Assembly (NCBI RefSeq): GCF_900102075.1
Contig: NZ_FNAV01000019.1
Span: 17,126-81,125, forward strand
DNA: 64,000 nucleotides
Reading direction: 5' to 3'
DNA from: Salipiger thiooxidans
GTDB lineage: Bacteria > Pseudomonadota > Alphaproteobacteria > Rhodobacterales > Rhodobacteraceae
Position 1 is the first letter of the stretch. Each line of letters begins with the position of its first letter. Positions 1-8,147 of this stretch are shown piece after piece. Both the position numbers and the translations under genes were made by a program. The notes under the pieces were generated by a model, which had not been told where the DNA came from, made no database searches, and saw nothing but the letters and a program-made list of their open reading frames with translations.

Positions 1-1
1 A

Positions 2-478
2 TACGTTGATTGGGTTTGGAGCCTAGTGTCCACGCTCGCGACCACTGGCCTCGTGGTGCTGGCCCAATCGGAACCGGTGGACCCGCATGTCGAGGGACTG
101 ACGTTTTTGGGAGAGCCCGTGCTTGCAGCCGAGGTCACGGCAGGGCAACGGCTTTATGCGGACAACTGCGCCAGTTGCCATGGTGCGAACCTTGAAGGCC
201 AGCCCGATTGGCGTCGTCGTCTTGACACCGGAAGAATGCCGGCCCCGCCGCATGATGACACAGGCCACACTTGGCACCATTCAGACCGCATGCTTTTTCA
301 GATCACTAAAGGCGGGGTCGGTGCCGTCGTGCCGGGATACGAGAGCGACATGCCGGCCTTCGGAGAGGATCTGACAGACGCAGAGATCGAGGCGATCCTC
401 GTCTACATCAAGAGCACCTGGCCTGAGCGACAAAGTGCGTTCCAAGCCGAAGTTTCAGCCAATGACACGGGTGGGTGA
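2..478 (+). CDS. c-type cytochrome, 5' end cut by the window edge
   Basis: Single-haem periplasmic cytochrome c. The haem site CASCH is at about residues 48-52 counted from a GTG at 26, and a likely Met axial ligand lies in SDMPAF near residue 109. The frame is open to the left edge (no stop before base 2) and the hydrophobic segment just after the edge looks like the end of a signal peptide, so the true start is probably outside the window. It is clearly paralogous to the complete cytochrome at 18338-18763 (shared NCASCHG, NLEGQ, PAPPHD, HTWHH, YIKSTWP). Its role is probably electron transfer linked to periplasmic metal or thiol chemistry; the partner is not visible. Confidence 0.8.
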   Translation, partial: YVDWVWSLVSTLATTGLVVLAQSEPVDPHVEGLTFLGEPVLAAEVTAGQRLYADNCASCHGANLEGQPDWRRRLDTGRMPAPPHDDTGHTWHHSDRMLFQITKGGVGAVVPGYESDMPAFGEDLTDAEIEAILVYIKSTWPERQSAFQAEVSANDTGG

Positions 479-677
479 AGATCGACAGGGTGTCAGGATA
501 GTATCTTTCGACGAAAGCCGATCCACCGGGGGACCAATTCGACATATCTGTCCTACTCCGCCCCCAGACTCCCGCTTTACCAGGCTAATTCGGACCTGAC
601 CTAGTTGGCCGTTAACCCGACCGCAAGGCAAGCATGTGCTACCAGGGTCGCGTGCATGCGTTCACGAAAATATGCCC

Positions 678-708
678 TTGAACCTCTAGCCACTAGAAGG
701 CCTATCTA
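678..708 (+). promoter_or_regulatory. MerR-type promoter/operator (Zn/Pb/Cd class)
   Basis: The -35 TTGAAC (678-683) and -10 TATCTA (703-708) are separated by exactly 19 bp holding the dyad CTCTAGCCACTAGAAG. A 19-bp spacer is the hallmark of promoters untwisted by MerR-family activators. It lies 62 bp upstream of the L,D-transpeptidase start at 770. The core resembles the site upstream of the regulator at 12493. The 480-769 interval holds no other supported feature. Confidence 0.75.
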
Positions 709-769
709 TTCAACGAGAACACATACCGTTCTTGCCATCAATCGCCGGCGGGAACCGAAAGGGTACGAA

Positions 770-1432
770 ATGCTGACAAGACGACACTTCATTCAGACAA
801 CAACGGCGCTATTTTCGGTGACCGGTCCCGGCATGGCTTTTGCCGACAGTTGGCCCACCGAGGCTCAGAAGGCTGAATGGGACGCACAGGTGACGCCGCA
901 GAATTATGTCCCCGAGACCTCCAACCCATGGGGATTGCACCCGCGGTTCCTACCGCAACGTGTAGTCGCGAACGACGGTCTCGTGCCGGGAGATATCCAT
1001 GTCGATGCGGTCGCGCGATATCTCTACCACATTGAAGAGGGTGGAACCGCGATGCGCTACGGCGTGGCGATCGCGCGAGGGAACCTCTATGAGCCGGGTG
1101 TCTATACCATCAAGCGCAAGGTCAGGTGGCCGCACTGGACGCCAACACAAAACATGATCGAACGCGATCCCGTGAACGCACAATGGGCCGATGGAATGGA
1201 ACCAGGGCCTGAAAACGCTCTCGGATCACGGGCCCTCTATCTCTACGTCGGGGATCGCGACACCTATCTCCGGATCCACGGCACACCCTACCCCAGAAGC
1301 ATCGGTGGCCGCGCAAGTTCGGGCTGCGTACGGATGGTCATGGCGCATATCAATAACCTTTACCCGAACGTCGAAACCGGCTCTACGGCCTATCTTTACT
1401 CGGCAGAGGACAGCGTCACTGCCCGCAGCTAA
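770..1432 (+). CDS. L,D-transpeptidase (YkuD domain), exported
   Basis: Predicted periplasmic L,D-transpeptidase that would make 3-3 peptidoglycan cross-links or attach proteins to the wall. The 220-residue protein starts with a twin-arginine-like leader (TRRHFIQ followed by a hydrophobic run ending AFA). The catalytic block has His170 in RIHGTPYP and Cys186 in SSGCVRM, with the spacing usual for YkuD domains. ATG 770 was chosen because GGAACCGAAAGG precedes it and the MerR-type promoter at 678-708 lies just upstream; the frame is open further upstream but would start before that promoter. It is one of two such enzymes in the metal block (see 4343). Confidence 0.85.
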   Translation: MLTRRHFIQTTTALFSVTGPGMAFADSWPTEAQKAEWDAQVTPQNYVPETSNPWGLHPRFLPQRVVANDGLVPGDIHVDAVARYLYHIEEGGTAMRYGVAIARGNLYEPGVYTIKRKVRWPHWTPTQNMIERDPVNAQWADGMEPGPENALGSRALYLYVGDRDTYLRIHGTPYPRSIGGRASSGCVRMVMAHINNLYPNVETGSTAYLYSAEDSVTARS

Positions 1433-1457
1433 GCCAAGCAGCGGTCGGCAAACGTAA

Positions 1458-1742
1458 TTAAGTTTCGCGAGGGGTGCAGATACGATTGCCGTTCGCCGTG
1501 CGCAGCGGCAGCAAGGTCGTCTCGACGGGGCCGCTGTGTTCGTACCAATAGCAGCCGTCTTCCGGCACCAAGCGCGCGGTTGCAACATCCTGATCCGGGC
1601 CAGCCATCGCAATCACGGCTTCGGGAACGCTGTCCCGCTGGTCTGCCGCGTCGCCCGGTCCAGTCGGCTGGATTGCGCACCCGGCCGTAAGCGACAACGC
1701 CACTGCGACCATCATTTTTTGCTTCAGCATCAAAACCCGCAT
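1458..1742 (-). CDS. small lipoprotein of unknown function
   Basis: 94-residue predicted lipoprotein. A short basic N-terminus and hydrophobic stretch lead to the lipobox LTAGC (Cys22). The mature part is acidic and ends with a conserved-looking block containing DGCYWYEHSG and NRIC, so two cysteines remain after the lipid-modified one. ATG 1742 is chosen for the good ribosome site AAAGGAAG upstream and because the signal peptide begins there; an in-frame extension to 1904 has no such support. It is convergent with the L,D-transpeptidase and divergent from the metal ATPase. I do not recognise a family. Confidence 0.65.
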   Translation of the reverse strand: MRVLMLKQKMMVAVALSLTAGCAIQPTGPGDAADQRDSVPEAVIAMAGPDQDVATARLVPEDGCYWYEHSGPVETTLLPLRTANGNRICTPRET

Positions 1743-1861
1743 CAAGCTTCCTTTCGTGACTGTTTTTTTTTGCAGCGGCTGTTCATGCTTAAAGGCGTGA
1801 TAGAGCCGTTCACCGCATCCTCTAGCAATAAAACAAACTGAAATACCACTGTATTTTGCCC

Positions 1862-1892
1862 TTGAAGCTCTAGCTACTGTAGGGGCTATGTC
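1862..1892 (+). promoter_or_regulatory. MerR-type promoter of the Zn/Cd/Pb ATPase gene
   Basis: The -35 TTGAAG (1862-1867) and -10 TATGTC (1887-1892) flank a 19-bp spacer with the dyad CTCTAGCTACTGTAG. The spacer and core resemble operators known for ZntR/CadR/PbrR-type regulators. Expected transcription start is near 1899, giving a leader of about 25 nt before the ATG at 1925. Confidence 0.8.
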
Positions 1893-1924
1893 ATGGTAAA
1901 GCACCCGAATCCAGAGGTCCGTTC

Positions 1925-4279
1925 ATGCCGTCCGACACCCACCGTCACGATCACGATCACGCCGAAGATGCCCAGACAAGCGGCGGCAGCTGCTGCGGGA
2001 GCGCCGGAACGTGCGGCGACATCGTTCCAACGACGCCCGCGCCAGCGGGCGGGCGCAGTTTTCAGGTGTCCGGCCTCGATTGCGCCGAGGAGGTAGCAAT
2101 CCTGAACAAGGTGGTCGGCCCGAAGATCGGCGGGGCCGAGCATCTCGCGTTCGACGTGATCAATGGACGGATGACTATTCTCGACAGCGCCAAGAGTGTA
2201 TCGGACGGCGAAATTGCAGAACTGGTCGCAAGCACCGGCATGACCGCCAAGCCCTGGGATGCCGAAAACGCGTCGGTCGACCAGGCGGCCCATCTTGCAC
2301 GCCAGCGGCTGTTTACGTCGCTCAGTGGCGGCTTCTGGGCCGCGGGATTTCTGTGGCACATCATCGAGACCGGCATGGGGGGGGCACTCGGCCTCTTCGC
2401 AGGGCACGGCGAAGCGCCGATGCCACTGGTCGAGGCAGGGCTATTCGCGGTTGCGATCCTGTTCGGTGTCTGGCTCGTGGCACCCAAGGCATGGTCGTCT
2501 GCACGGAGGCTGTCGCCCGACATGAACCTGCTGATGGTCGTCGCAGTCGCGGGTGCAATTGGCCTCGGCGAATTTTTCGAGGCGGCGACGGTCGCGTTCT
2601 TCTTCTCGCTCTCGCTTTTCCTCGAAAGCTGGAGCGTCGGGCGTGCGAGGAATGCGGTTTCAGCTCTGCTCGACCTGGCGCCGCCGACGGCAAGAGTTCT
2701 TAATGATGACGGCTCAGAAGCGGACGTTCCGGCTTCTGCGGTTGCTATCAACGCACGTTTCGTCGTGCGCGGCGGAGACCGCATCCCATTGGATGGTGAG
2801 GTTGTCGATGGGGCAGGGGCCGTCGATCAGGCGCCAATCACCGGAGAGAGTGCGCTGGTCCCAAAGGAACGGGGCGACGAAGTCTATGCCGGTACGATCA
2901 ACGGCGAAGGCACACTGACGGTGCGCGCCACGAAGGCCGCCTCGGATACCGTGTTGGCCAAGATCATCCGCATGGTCGGTGACGCCCATGCCCGCCGCGC
3001 GCCGGTGGAGCAGTGGGTGGCGAAGTTCGCCCGCATCTACACGCCTATCGTCATGGCTCTCGCCATTGCAATTGCCCTGCTGCCGCCGCTCATTTTCGGT
3101 GGGGCCTGGGATTATTGGTTCTACAATGCACTCGTGCTGCTGGTGATCGCCTGCCCGTGTGCTCTGGTCATCTCGACCCCTGTCTCCATCGTCGCCGCAC
3201 TCACCGCCTCAGCGCGGGCTGGGGTGCTGATCAAGGGCGGTGCATATGTTGAGGCACCGGGCAAGACCACTGCACTGGCCATGGACAAGACCGGCACGAT
3301 CACCATGGGCGAGCCGGAGGTGGCGGCGGTGCATCCGCTGGGCAAAGCATCGGCGCAAGATCTGATGACCCTCGCCGCTGGGCTGGAGGCACGTTCCTCG
3401 CATCCCTTGGCGCGCGCCATTCTCGCGCGGGCAGAAGCCGACGGCATCAATGTGTCCGCCGCGCAAGATACCCGAACCGTTCCAGGTAGGGGACTTGAAG
3501 GACGCACAGACGGCCGGTCGATCTGGCTAGGGTCCGACCGGTTTGCCGAGGAGAAGGGTTTCGGCGACGCCATTCCGAAGGATCTGCGCGACCGCATCGA
3601 AGGGGCCGGCAGCACCCTTGTTGCCGTGGGCGACGACACCGGCGTCACCGGCATCCTGGAATTGCGCGACCGTATCCGCCCCGACGCCAAGGGCATCGTG
3701 GCACAGCTCCACGCGCAAGGCGTGAAGACCATCGTCATGCTGACGGGCGACAACGAGCGGACAGCGCGCGCCGTTGCCGCCGAGGTCGGCATCGACGAGG
3801 TCCGCGCCGAGCTTCTGCCCGAAGACAAGGTGACTGCCATCGAAGAACTGGTCGAAACGCATGACATGGTGGCCATGATCGGCGACGGGGTGAACGACGC
3901 CCCCGCCATGGCACGTGCGCATTACGCCATCGCGATGGGTGCTGTTGGTTCGGACGCGGCAATCGAGACGGCTGATATTGCCCTGATGACCGACGACCTC
4001 GGGAAGGTGCCTTGGCTGATCGGTCATTCGCGCCGGACAATGTCGATTATCCATCAGAACATCGGTATTTCCTTGGCGACCAAGGGCGTTTTCGTTGTCG
4101 CTACCGCTTTCGGAGTGGCATCGATGTGGGGCGCTATTGCAGCCGATGTAGGAGTGTCATTGCTGGTGGTGGCCAACGCCTTGCGCCTGCTGAACAGCCA
4201 AGTGGCCAAGGCGCCGCCGTCCGGCGGTGAACAGGTTGGTCCACAGATGGCAAAGGCCGCGCTGGCCCACGGACATTGA
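1925..4279 (+). CDS. zntA: Zn/Cd/Pb-exporting P1B-type ATPase
   Basis: Inner-membrane metal pump of 784 residues exporting divalent soft metals. The N-terminus is His-rich (HRHDHDH), then SCCGSAGTC, then a ferredoxin-like metal domain with GLDCAEE instead of the usual CxxC. Membrane motif CPC is near residue 410, phosphorylation loop DKTGT near 454, SHPLA near 492, and GDGVNDAP near 653. The N-terminal Cys/His tail and Asp-bearing DCAEE motif fit the ZntA/CadA group rather than CopA. It is preceded by its own MerR-type promoter and followed by a lipoprotein L,D-transpeptidase. Which metal is preferred cannot be told from sequence. Confidence 0.92.
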   Translation: MPSDTHRHDHDHAEDAQTSGGSCCGSAGTCGDIVPTTPAPAGGRSFQVSGLDCAEEVAILNKVVGPKIGGAEHLAFDVINGRMTILDSAKSVSDGEIAELVASTGMTAKPWDAENASVDQAAHLARQRLFTSLSGGFWAAGFLWHIIETGMGGALGLFAGHGEAPMPLVEAGLFAVAILFGVWLVAPKAWSSARRLSPDMNLLMVVAVAGAIGLGEFFEAATVAFFFSLSLFLESWSVGRARNAVSALLDLAPPTARVLNDDGSEADVPASAVAINARFVVRGGDRIPLDGEVVDGAGAVDQAPITGESALVPKERGDEVYAGTINGEGTLTVRATKAASDTVLAKIIRMVGDAHARRAPVEQWVAKFARIYTPIVMALAIAIALLPPLIFGGAWDYWFYNALVLLVIACPCALVISTPVSIVAALTASARAGVLIKGGAYVEAPGKTTALAMDKTGTITMGEPEVAAVHPLGKASAQDLMTLAAGLEARSSHPLARAILARAEADGINVSAAQDTRTVPGRGLEGRTDGRSIWLGSDRFAEEKGFGDAIPKDLRDRIEGAGSTLVAVGDDTGVTGILELRDRIRPDAKGIVAQLHAQGVKTIVMLTGDNERTARAVAAEVGIDEVRAELLPEDKVTAIEELVETHDMVAMIGDGVNDAPAMARAHYAIAMGAVGSDAAIETADIALMTDDLGKVPWLIGHSRRTMSIIHQNIGISLATKGVFVVATAFGVASMWGAIAADVGVSLLVVANALRLLNSQVAKAPPSGGEQVGPQMAKAALAHGH

Positions 4280-4342
4280 TCACGCAGCATTTGCAAGGTA
4301 ACGTAATGTCCATATCAGACCTCACGAAAGAGGCATCGAGCA

Positions 4343-4855
4343 GTGAAAACCATCCGATTTCCCCGCCGCGCCGTCCTGTTGGGCGGGTTGGCAGCGTTCT
4401 TGTCCGGCTGTGCCAGCAAGTTCCGCAGCTATGGCGGACCCGAGGTGACCCGTGTTCGGCTTTACAAAGGACAGCGCCTGCTTGTTCTCGACGGAGCCGA
4501 TCGCGTATTGCAAACCTATTCGGTCGGACTGGGTTTCGCTCCTGAGGGTCACAAGCAATTCGAGGGAGACGGCCGGACCCCAGAGGGCGCCTACGTAGTC
4601 GATAAGCGCAACCCCGACAGTACGTATCATCTTTCGGTTGGAATCTCCTATCCGAATGAGGCCGACATCGCCTATGCTGAAGCGCAGGGCCTTTCCCCCG
4701 GCGGCAACATCTTCATCCATGGTGGTCCACGCCCAGGCATCGACCCAAGGGACGTCCGCGACTGGACAGCTGGCTGCATCGCGGTCACAGATCGGCAGAT
4801 CGAGGACATTTATGCAATGGTGAAGGACGGAACACCTATCCACATCTTTGCATGA
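4343..4855 (+). CDS. lipoprotein L,D-transpeptidase (YkuD domain)
   Basis: Second L,D-transpeptidase, 170 residues, predicted lipid-anchored through lipobox FLSGC (Cys23). The catalytic pair is His126 in IFIHGGP and Cys145 in WTAGCIAV, spaced as in YkuD enzymes. Start is GTG 4343 with AAAGAGG upstream. It follows the metal ATPase by 63 bp in the same direction and so may share its MerR-type promoter. Its 3' end overlaps that of the convergent lnt by 20 bp. Confidence 0.85.
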   Translation: MKTIRFPRRAVLLGGLAAFLSGCASKFRSYGGPEVTRVRLYKGQRLLVLDGADRVLQTYSVGLGFAPEGHKQFEGDGRTPEGAYVVDKRNPDSTYHLSVGISYPNEADIAYAEAQGLSPGGNIFIHGGPRPGIDPRDVRDWTAGCIAVTDRQIEDIYAMVKDGTPIHIFA

Positions 4856-6413
4856 AGGTCTTTCTCATGCGGCGGTATCGAGCCGTCGCATTTGCCGCCA
4901 TTGCCCAGCTCCACGAAGCCAAGATGAGCGCCAACAGCATCCAGTCCCCGAAGCTCGCGTAGAGTGTCGGCGGCCGCGCGGAGGGCAGGCTAGCGTTGAT
5001 GATTCCCGTTTCGCCGGTATCGAGCCGCGCAACGATCTCTCCGTTCGCGTCGATGACCGCGGAGATGCCCGTATTCGCGGCTCGGATGACAGGAAGGCCT
5101 TCCTCTACGGCGCGCATCCGTGCGGAAGCCAGATGCTGCTCGGGTCCGATGCTGGTGCCGAACCAGGCATCGTTTGTCGCGTTAAAAATCCAGTCGGGTC
5201 GGAACAGGTCGTCGACCACATGGCCTGGGAAGATGATCTCATAGCAGATCGCCAGGGCGACCAGCGGCACACCCGGAAGCGCAAGCGTTCGTGGGCCCGG
5301 TCCGGGCGTAAAGTCGCCCAGCCCCGCCGTGAGCCGCTCGATCGGCAACCAGCCGCGGAATGGCACATATTCGCCGAAGGGTACGAGATGGTGTTTCGCG
5401 TATCCGGTCAGGATCTCGCCGGTCTCGTCAAATGCCTGAACCGTGTTGAAATATCGGGTGCCATCCTCGCTCGGTACACGGTCCGGCACTCCGGTGAGCA
5501 GCACGCTGCCTTCCGGTAGCGCAGTGGCAATCCGGGCCCGCGCCTTCTTATCCTCATCGAGGAAACCCGGAAAGGCGGTTTCCGGCCAGAGAAGAACGTC
5601 GAAATTGCCGGGGCGGGAAGAAAGTTCGAGATAGCGCGCGAAGGTCGCCTCGCGGTTCTCGGGCGCCCATTTCTCCTCTTGTGGAATGTTGCCCTGGACG
5701 ATGCGCAGGTCGACACCGGGTGGCTGTTGTGCATCCGACTGGAGGCGCAGCGTGCCGACAGCCCACATCGTCGCGATTCCGGCCAGCGCCATGAGCGAAA
5801 CGGTCAATCGTTGCCGCCCGGACGCCATAGCAGCCGCGCCAGGGAGTACCGCGACGAACACGGTGAGAAAGCTTAGCCCATAGCTTCCGACCCAGGCGGC
5901 GGTCTGGCGAAGGGCGGCGTAGTCTACAAGTGCGTAACCGGCCAGATTCCAGGGAAACCCTGTCAGAACGTGACCACGCAACCACTCGGCTACGGTCCAG
6001 AAGGTCGCGAACAGGAGGCAGGCCAGGAAACTGCCCAGGGCTCCGCGCCGCGCGATTTCCGCGAAGAGCACAGCGGCAATGGCCGGGAAAATCGCGAGAC
6101 CTGCGGACAATCCCGCGACGGCCGGAATCGCCATCGCCCCGAACCGCTCGGCCTCGACGTAGAAACTCTCCGCGATCCATGAAATCCCGAAACCGAATTG
6201 GCCGAGTCCGAACGCCCAGCCGACGAGAAAAGCACGCCCGAAGGAGAGACCGCGAAGACCGACAAACAACGCGGAATAGACAACGGGAACGAGTAGGAGA
6301 ATCGAAAAGGGCGGGAAAGTCAGAACCGTCAGCGCCCCGGCGGCGAAACCAAGCGTCACCCGCGAAAGCAGACGTTTGCGCAGAGCGATGCGGTTCAGAA
6401 CTTCCGGCTTCAC
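4836..6413 (-). CDS. lnt: apolipoprotein N-acyltransferase
   Basis: Inner-membrane enzyme adding the third acyl chain to lipoproteins. The N-terminal half has several hydrophobic segments and the C-terminal half is a nitrilase-like domain with the triad Glu (WPETAFPG, near 275), Lys (YAKHHLVPFGEY, near 339) and Cys (LAICYE, near 389). GTG 6413 gives 525 residues, close to the usual 510, and overlaps the lspA stop by 4 nt; ATG 6443 is an alternative. It is the last gene of a ten-gene leftward operon. A chromosomal lnt is normally essential, so this is probably an extra copy, but that is inference. Confidence 0.9.
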   Translation of the reverse strand: MKPEVLNRIALRKRLLSRVTLGFAAGALTVLTFPPFSILLLVPVVYSALFVGLRGLSFGRAFLVGWAFGLGQFGFGISWIAESFYVEAERFGAMAIPAVAGLSAGLAIFPAIAAVLFAEIARRGALGSFLACLLFATFWTVAEWLRGHVLTGFPWNLAGYALVDYAALRQTAAWVGSYGLSFLTVFVAVLPGAAAMASGRQRLTVSLMALAGIATMWAVGTLRLQSDAQQPPGVDLRIVQGNIPQEEKWAPENREATFARYLELSSRPGNFDVLLWPETAFPGFLDEDKKARARIATALPEGSVLLTGVPDRVPSEDGTRYFNTVQAFDETGEILTGYAKHHLVPFGEYVPFRGWLPIERLTAGLGDFTPGPGPRTLALPGVPLVALAICYEIIFPGHVVDDLFRPDWIFNATNDAWFGTSIGPEQHLASARMRAVEEGLPVIRAANTGISAVIDANGEIVARLDTGETGIINASLPSARPPTLYASFGDWMLLALILASWSWAMAANATARYRRMRKTFMQRCG

Positions 6414-6889
6414 GACTTGATCGGACGCCGCTCGCTGATCCATGGCGCAGCGAGCAAGAGCCCTACGCCACTGACCACAAACACATCGGCCATGTTGAAG
6501 GCAGGCCAATGTGTTGTGCCAATGTAGAAATCGAGAAAGTCTGTTACAGCCCGATACCGCACACGATCAACGACGTTGCCCAGGGCTCCGCCAATGATCG
6601 CGCCATAGGCAAGCGTTTCGACCGCATTTTCGGCGCGAAACAACATAACCTCCAGCCAAACACAGATGGCAAGAGCGAGAACAGTGAGGCTCCACCAAGG
6701 CGCGCCGCCCAGCATCCCGAAAGTCACGCCGTCATTACGATAAATGACGAGATTGAATCCCGGAAACACGGGGATCCCGGTGCTAAAAGTGGCGGCATTC
6801 GCAATGACAATGGCTTTGGTGATCTGATCGATCGCGAACGCAGAAAGCGCCGCGAAGACGCCGATCATCGGAGTTACTCTTAGTGACAT
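6410..6889 (-). CDS. lspA: lipoprotein signal peptidase II
   Basis: Aspartic membrane protease cleaving prolipoprotein signal peptides. The 159-residue protein has four hydrophobic segments and the two catalytic Asp motifs GNVVDRV and FNMADV. ATG 6889 is preferred: it lies 4 nt after the ZIP gene stop with GGGGTGA upstream; ATG 6910 would overlap that gene. LspA copies beside metal exporters are known (for example PbrC in lead operons), and here the gene sits directly between a ZIP transporter and lnt. Confidence 0.92.
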   Translation of the reverse strand: MSLRVTPMIGVFAALSAFAIDQITKAIVIANAATFSTGIPVFPGFNLVIYRNDGVTFGMLGGAPWWSLTVLALAICVWLEVMLFRAENAVETLAYGAIIGGALGNVVDRVRYRAVTDFLDFYIGTTHWPAFNMADVFVVSGVGLLLAAPWISERRPIKS

Positions 6890-6893
6890 TGCT

Positions 6894-7676
6894 TCACCCC
6901 AACCAGACATCGAGAAACAGCATCAGAACGAGCCCGACTGCCAGGCCGAGCGTTGCCCTGTTCTGATGGCCGCTGCGATGCGTTTCGGGGATAATCTCGT
7001 GGCTGATGACGTAGAGCATTGCGCCCGCGGCAAAGGCCAGTCCCCATGGAAGCAGCGGTTCCGAAAGTGTGATGATGCCGGCCCCGAGCAAACCGCCAAT
7101 CGGCTCGACCATGCCCGTTAGTGCCGCGATGCCCCAGGCGCGCAGCTTCGGATATCCCTCGCCCAGCAGAGATACAGCGACGGCCAATCCTTCGGGCGCA
7201 TTCTGAAGCCCGATGCCGACAGCAAGCGGCAGACCGCCCTCCATACCTCCGGATCCGAAGCCGACCCCGACCGCGAGGCCTTCGGGGAAGTTGTGAATCG
7301 TGATCGCGATGATGAACAGCCAGACCCGCCGCAAAGACGCCGCTTCGGGCCCTTCGCGTCCTGTCTTGAAATGCTCGTGCGGCAGCTTTTCGTTCATCAG
7401 GGCGACAGCCGCCATGCCCAGAAGGATCGAGACGCATACGATGGCCGCAGGCATCGCGCCGTTTTCGAACATTGGCTCTGCCGCATCCAATGCCGGGATG
7501 ATCAGCGAAAAGAACGAGGCTGACAGCATGACACCGGCAGCGAAGCCGAGCGACAGATCGCGCGTGGCCCGAGACGGGATGCGCCCGAACAGCACGGGAG
7601 CTGCTCCGACTGCCGTGAGCGAACCGGCGGCGAGACTTCCGAGAAAACCGAGCACTATCGGAGACAGATTTTCCAT
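6894..7676 (-). CDS. ZIP-family metal transporter
   Basis: Inner-membrane ZIP transporter of 260 residues with about eight hydrophobic segments. Diagnostic metal-site motifs are HNFPEG (about residue 125), QNAPEG (about 157) and HEIIPE (about 224), which match the ZupT/GufA-like branch. The cytosolic loop contains HEHFKTGREG. ZIP proteins usually move Zn, Fe or Mn toward the cytosol, so its place in a detoxification operon is notable; a few act as exporters in other settings. It is 12 bp after the DUF411 gene and 4 bp before lspA. Confidence 0.9.
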   Translation of the reverse strand: MENLSPIVLGFLGSLAAGSLTAVGAAPVLFGRIPSRATRDLSLGFAAGVMLSASFFSLIIPALDAAEPMFENGAMPAAIVCVSILLGMAAVALMNEKLPHEHFKTGREGPEAASLRRVWLFIIAITIHNFPEGLAVGVGFGSGGMEGGLPLAVGIGLQNAPEGLAVAVSLLGEGYPKLRAWGIAALTGMVEPIGGLLGAGIITLSEPLLPWGLAFAAGAMLYVISHEIIPETHRSGHQNRATLGLAVGLVLMLFLDVWLG

Positions 7677-7688
7677 GGGCGGGCCAGA

Positions 7689-8144
7689 TTATCCTTCGGC
7701 GTAGCTCGAAAAGACTTCCGTCGACCCGTCCTTGCGGATGAGGAAGACATCATAGGCCTCGCGGTCGTCTTCTGGCCCCATGCCGGGCGAGCCATAGGGC
7801 ATCCCAGGCACGGCGAGACCGACTGCGTCCGGGCGTTCCTCGAGCAGGCGGCGGATGTCAGCGGCCGGGACATGGCCTTCGATCACGTAGCCATCAATGA
7901 GCGCGGTGTGGCAGGAGACCATGCGCTGCGGCACGCCGTTGTCGAGCTTGAAGCGAACCAGCGACCCACCGAACATGTTCTCGCCCGTCGGCGCAAACCC
8001 GTTTTCTTCGAGATGGTTCATCCAAGACAGGCAGCAGCCGCATCCGTTCGTCTTGCGGACGTCGATCGCCGTTTCCTCTGCGAGGACCTGGGCCGCTGGT
8101 AACAGGGCAAGTGTGATTGCAAGAGCTTGGGTCATGCGTTTCAT
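7689..8144 (-). CDS. periplasmic DUF411 metal-binding protein
   Basis: 151-residue exported protein with a signal peptide ending VLAEE. The DUF411 hallmarks are a CGCC motif in NGCGCCLSW, Cys-His in VSCHTA, and the EGHVPAADI and GMPYGSPGM blocks. DUF411 proteins recur in copper and silver loci and have a thioredoxin-like fold; a copper-chaperone role is inferred. It lies 3 bp after the M23 peptidase gene in the leftward operon. A paralogue is encoded at 17527. Confidence 0.85.
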   Translation of the reverse strand: MKRMTQALAITLALLPAAQVLAEETAIDVRKTNGCGCCLSWMNHLEENGFAPTGENMFGGSLVRFKLDNGVPQRMVSCHTALIDGYVIEGHVPAADIRRLLEERPDAVGLAVPGMPYGSPGMGPEDDREAYDVFLIRKDGSTEVFSSYAEG

Positions 8145-8147
8145 GGG

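Noticed and set aside
605..769. Longer start for the first L,D-transpeptidase
   Set aside because: The extension would begin upstream of its own MerR-type promoter and has no signal peptide; ATG 770 fits both.
5930..6883. 317-residue plus-strand frame over lnt and lspA
   Set aside because: Arg-rich antisense frame; both minus-strand genes have catalytic residues in place.
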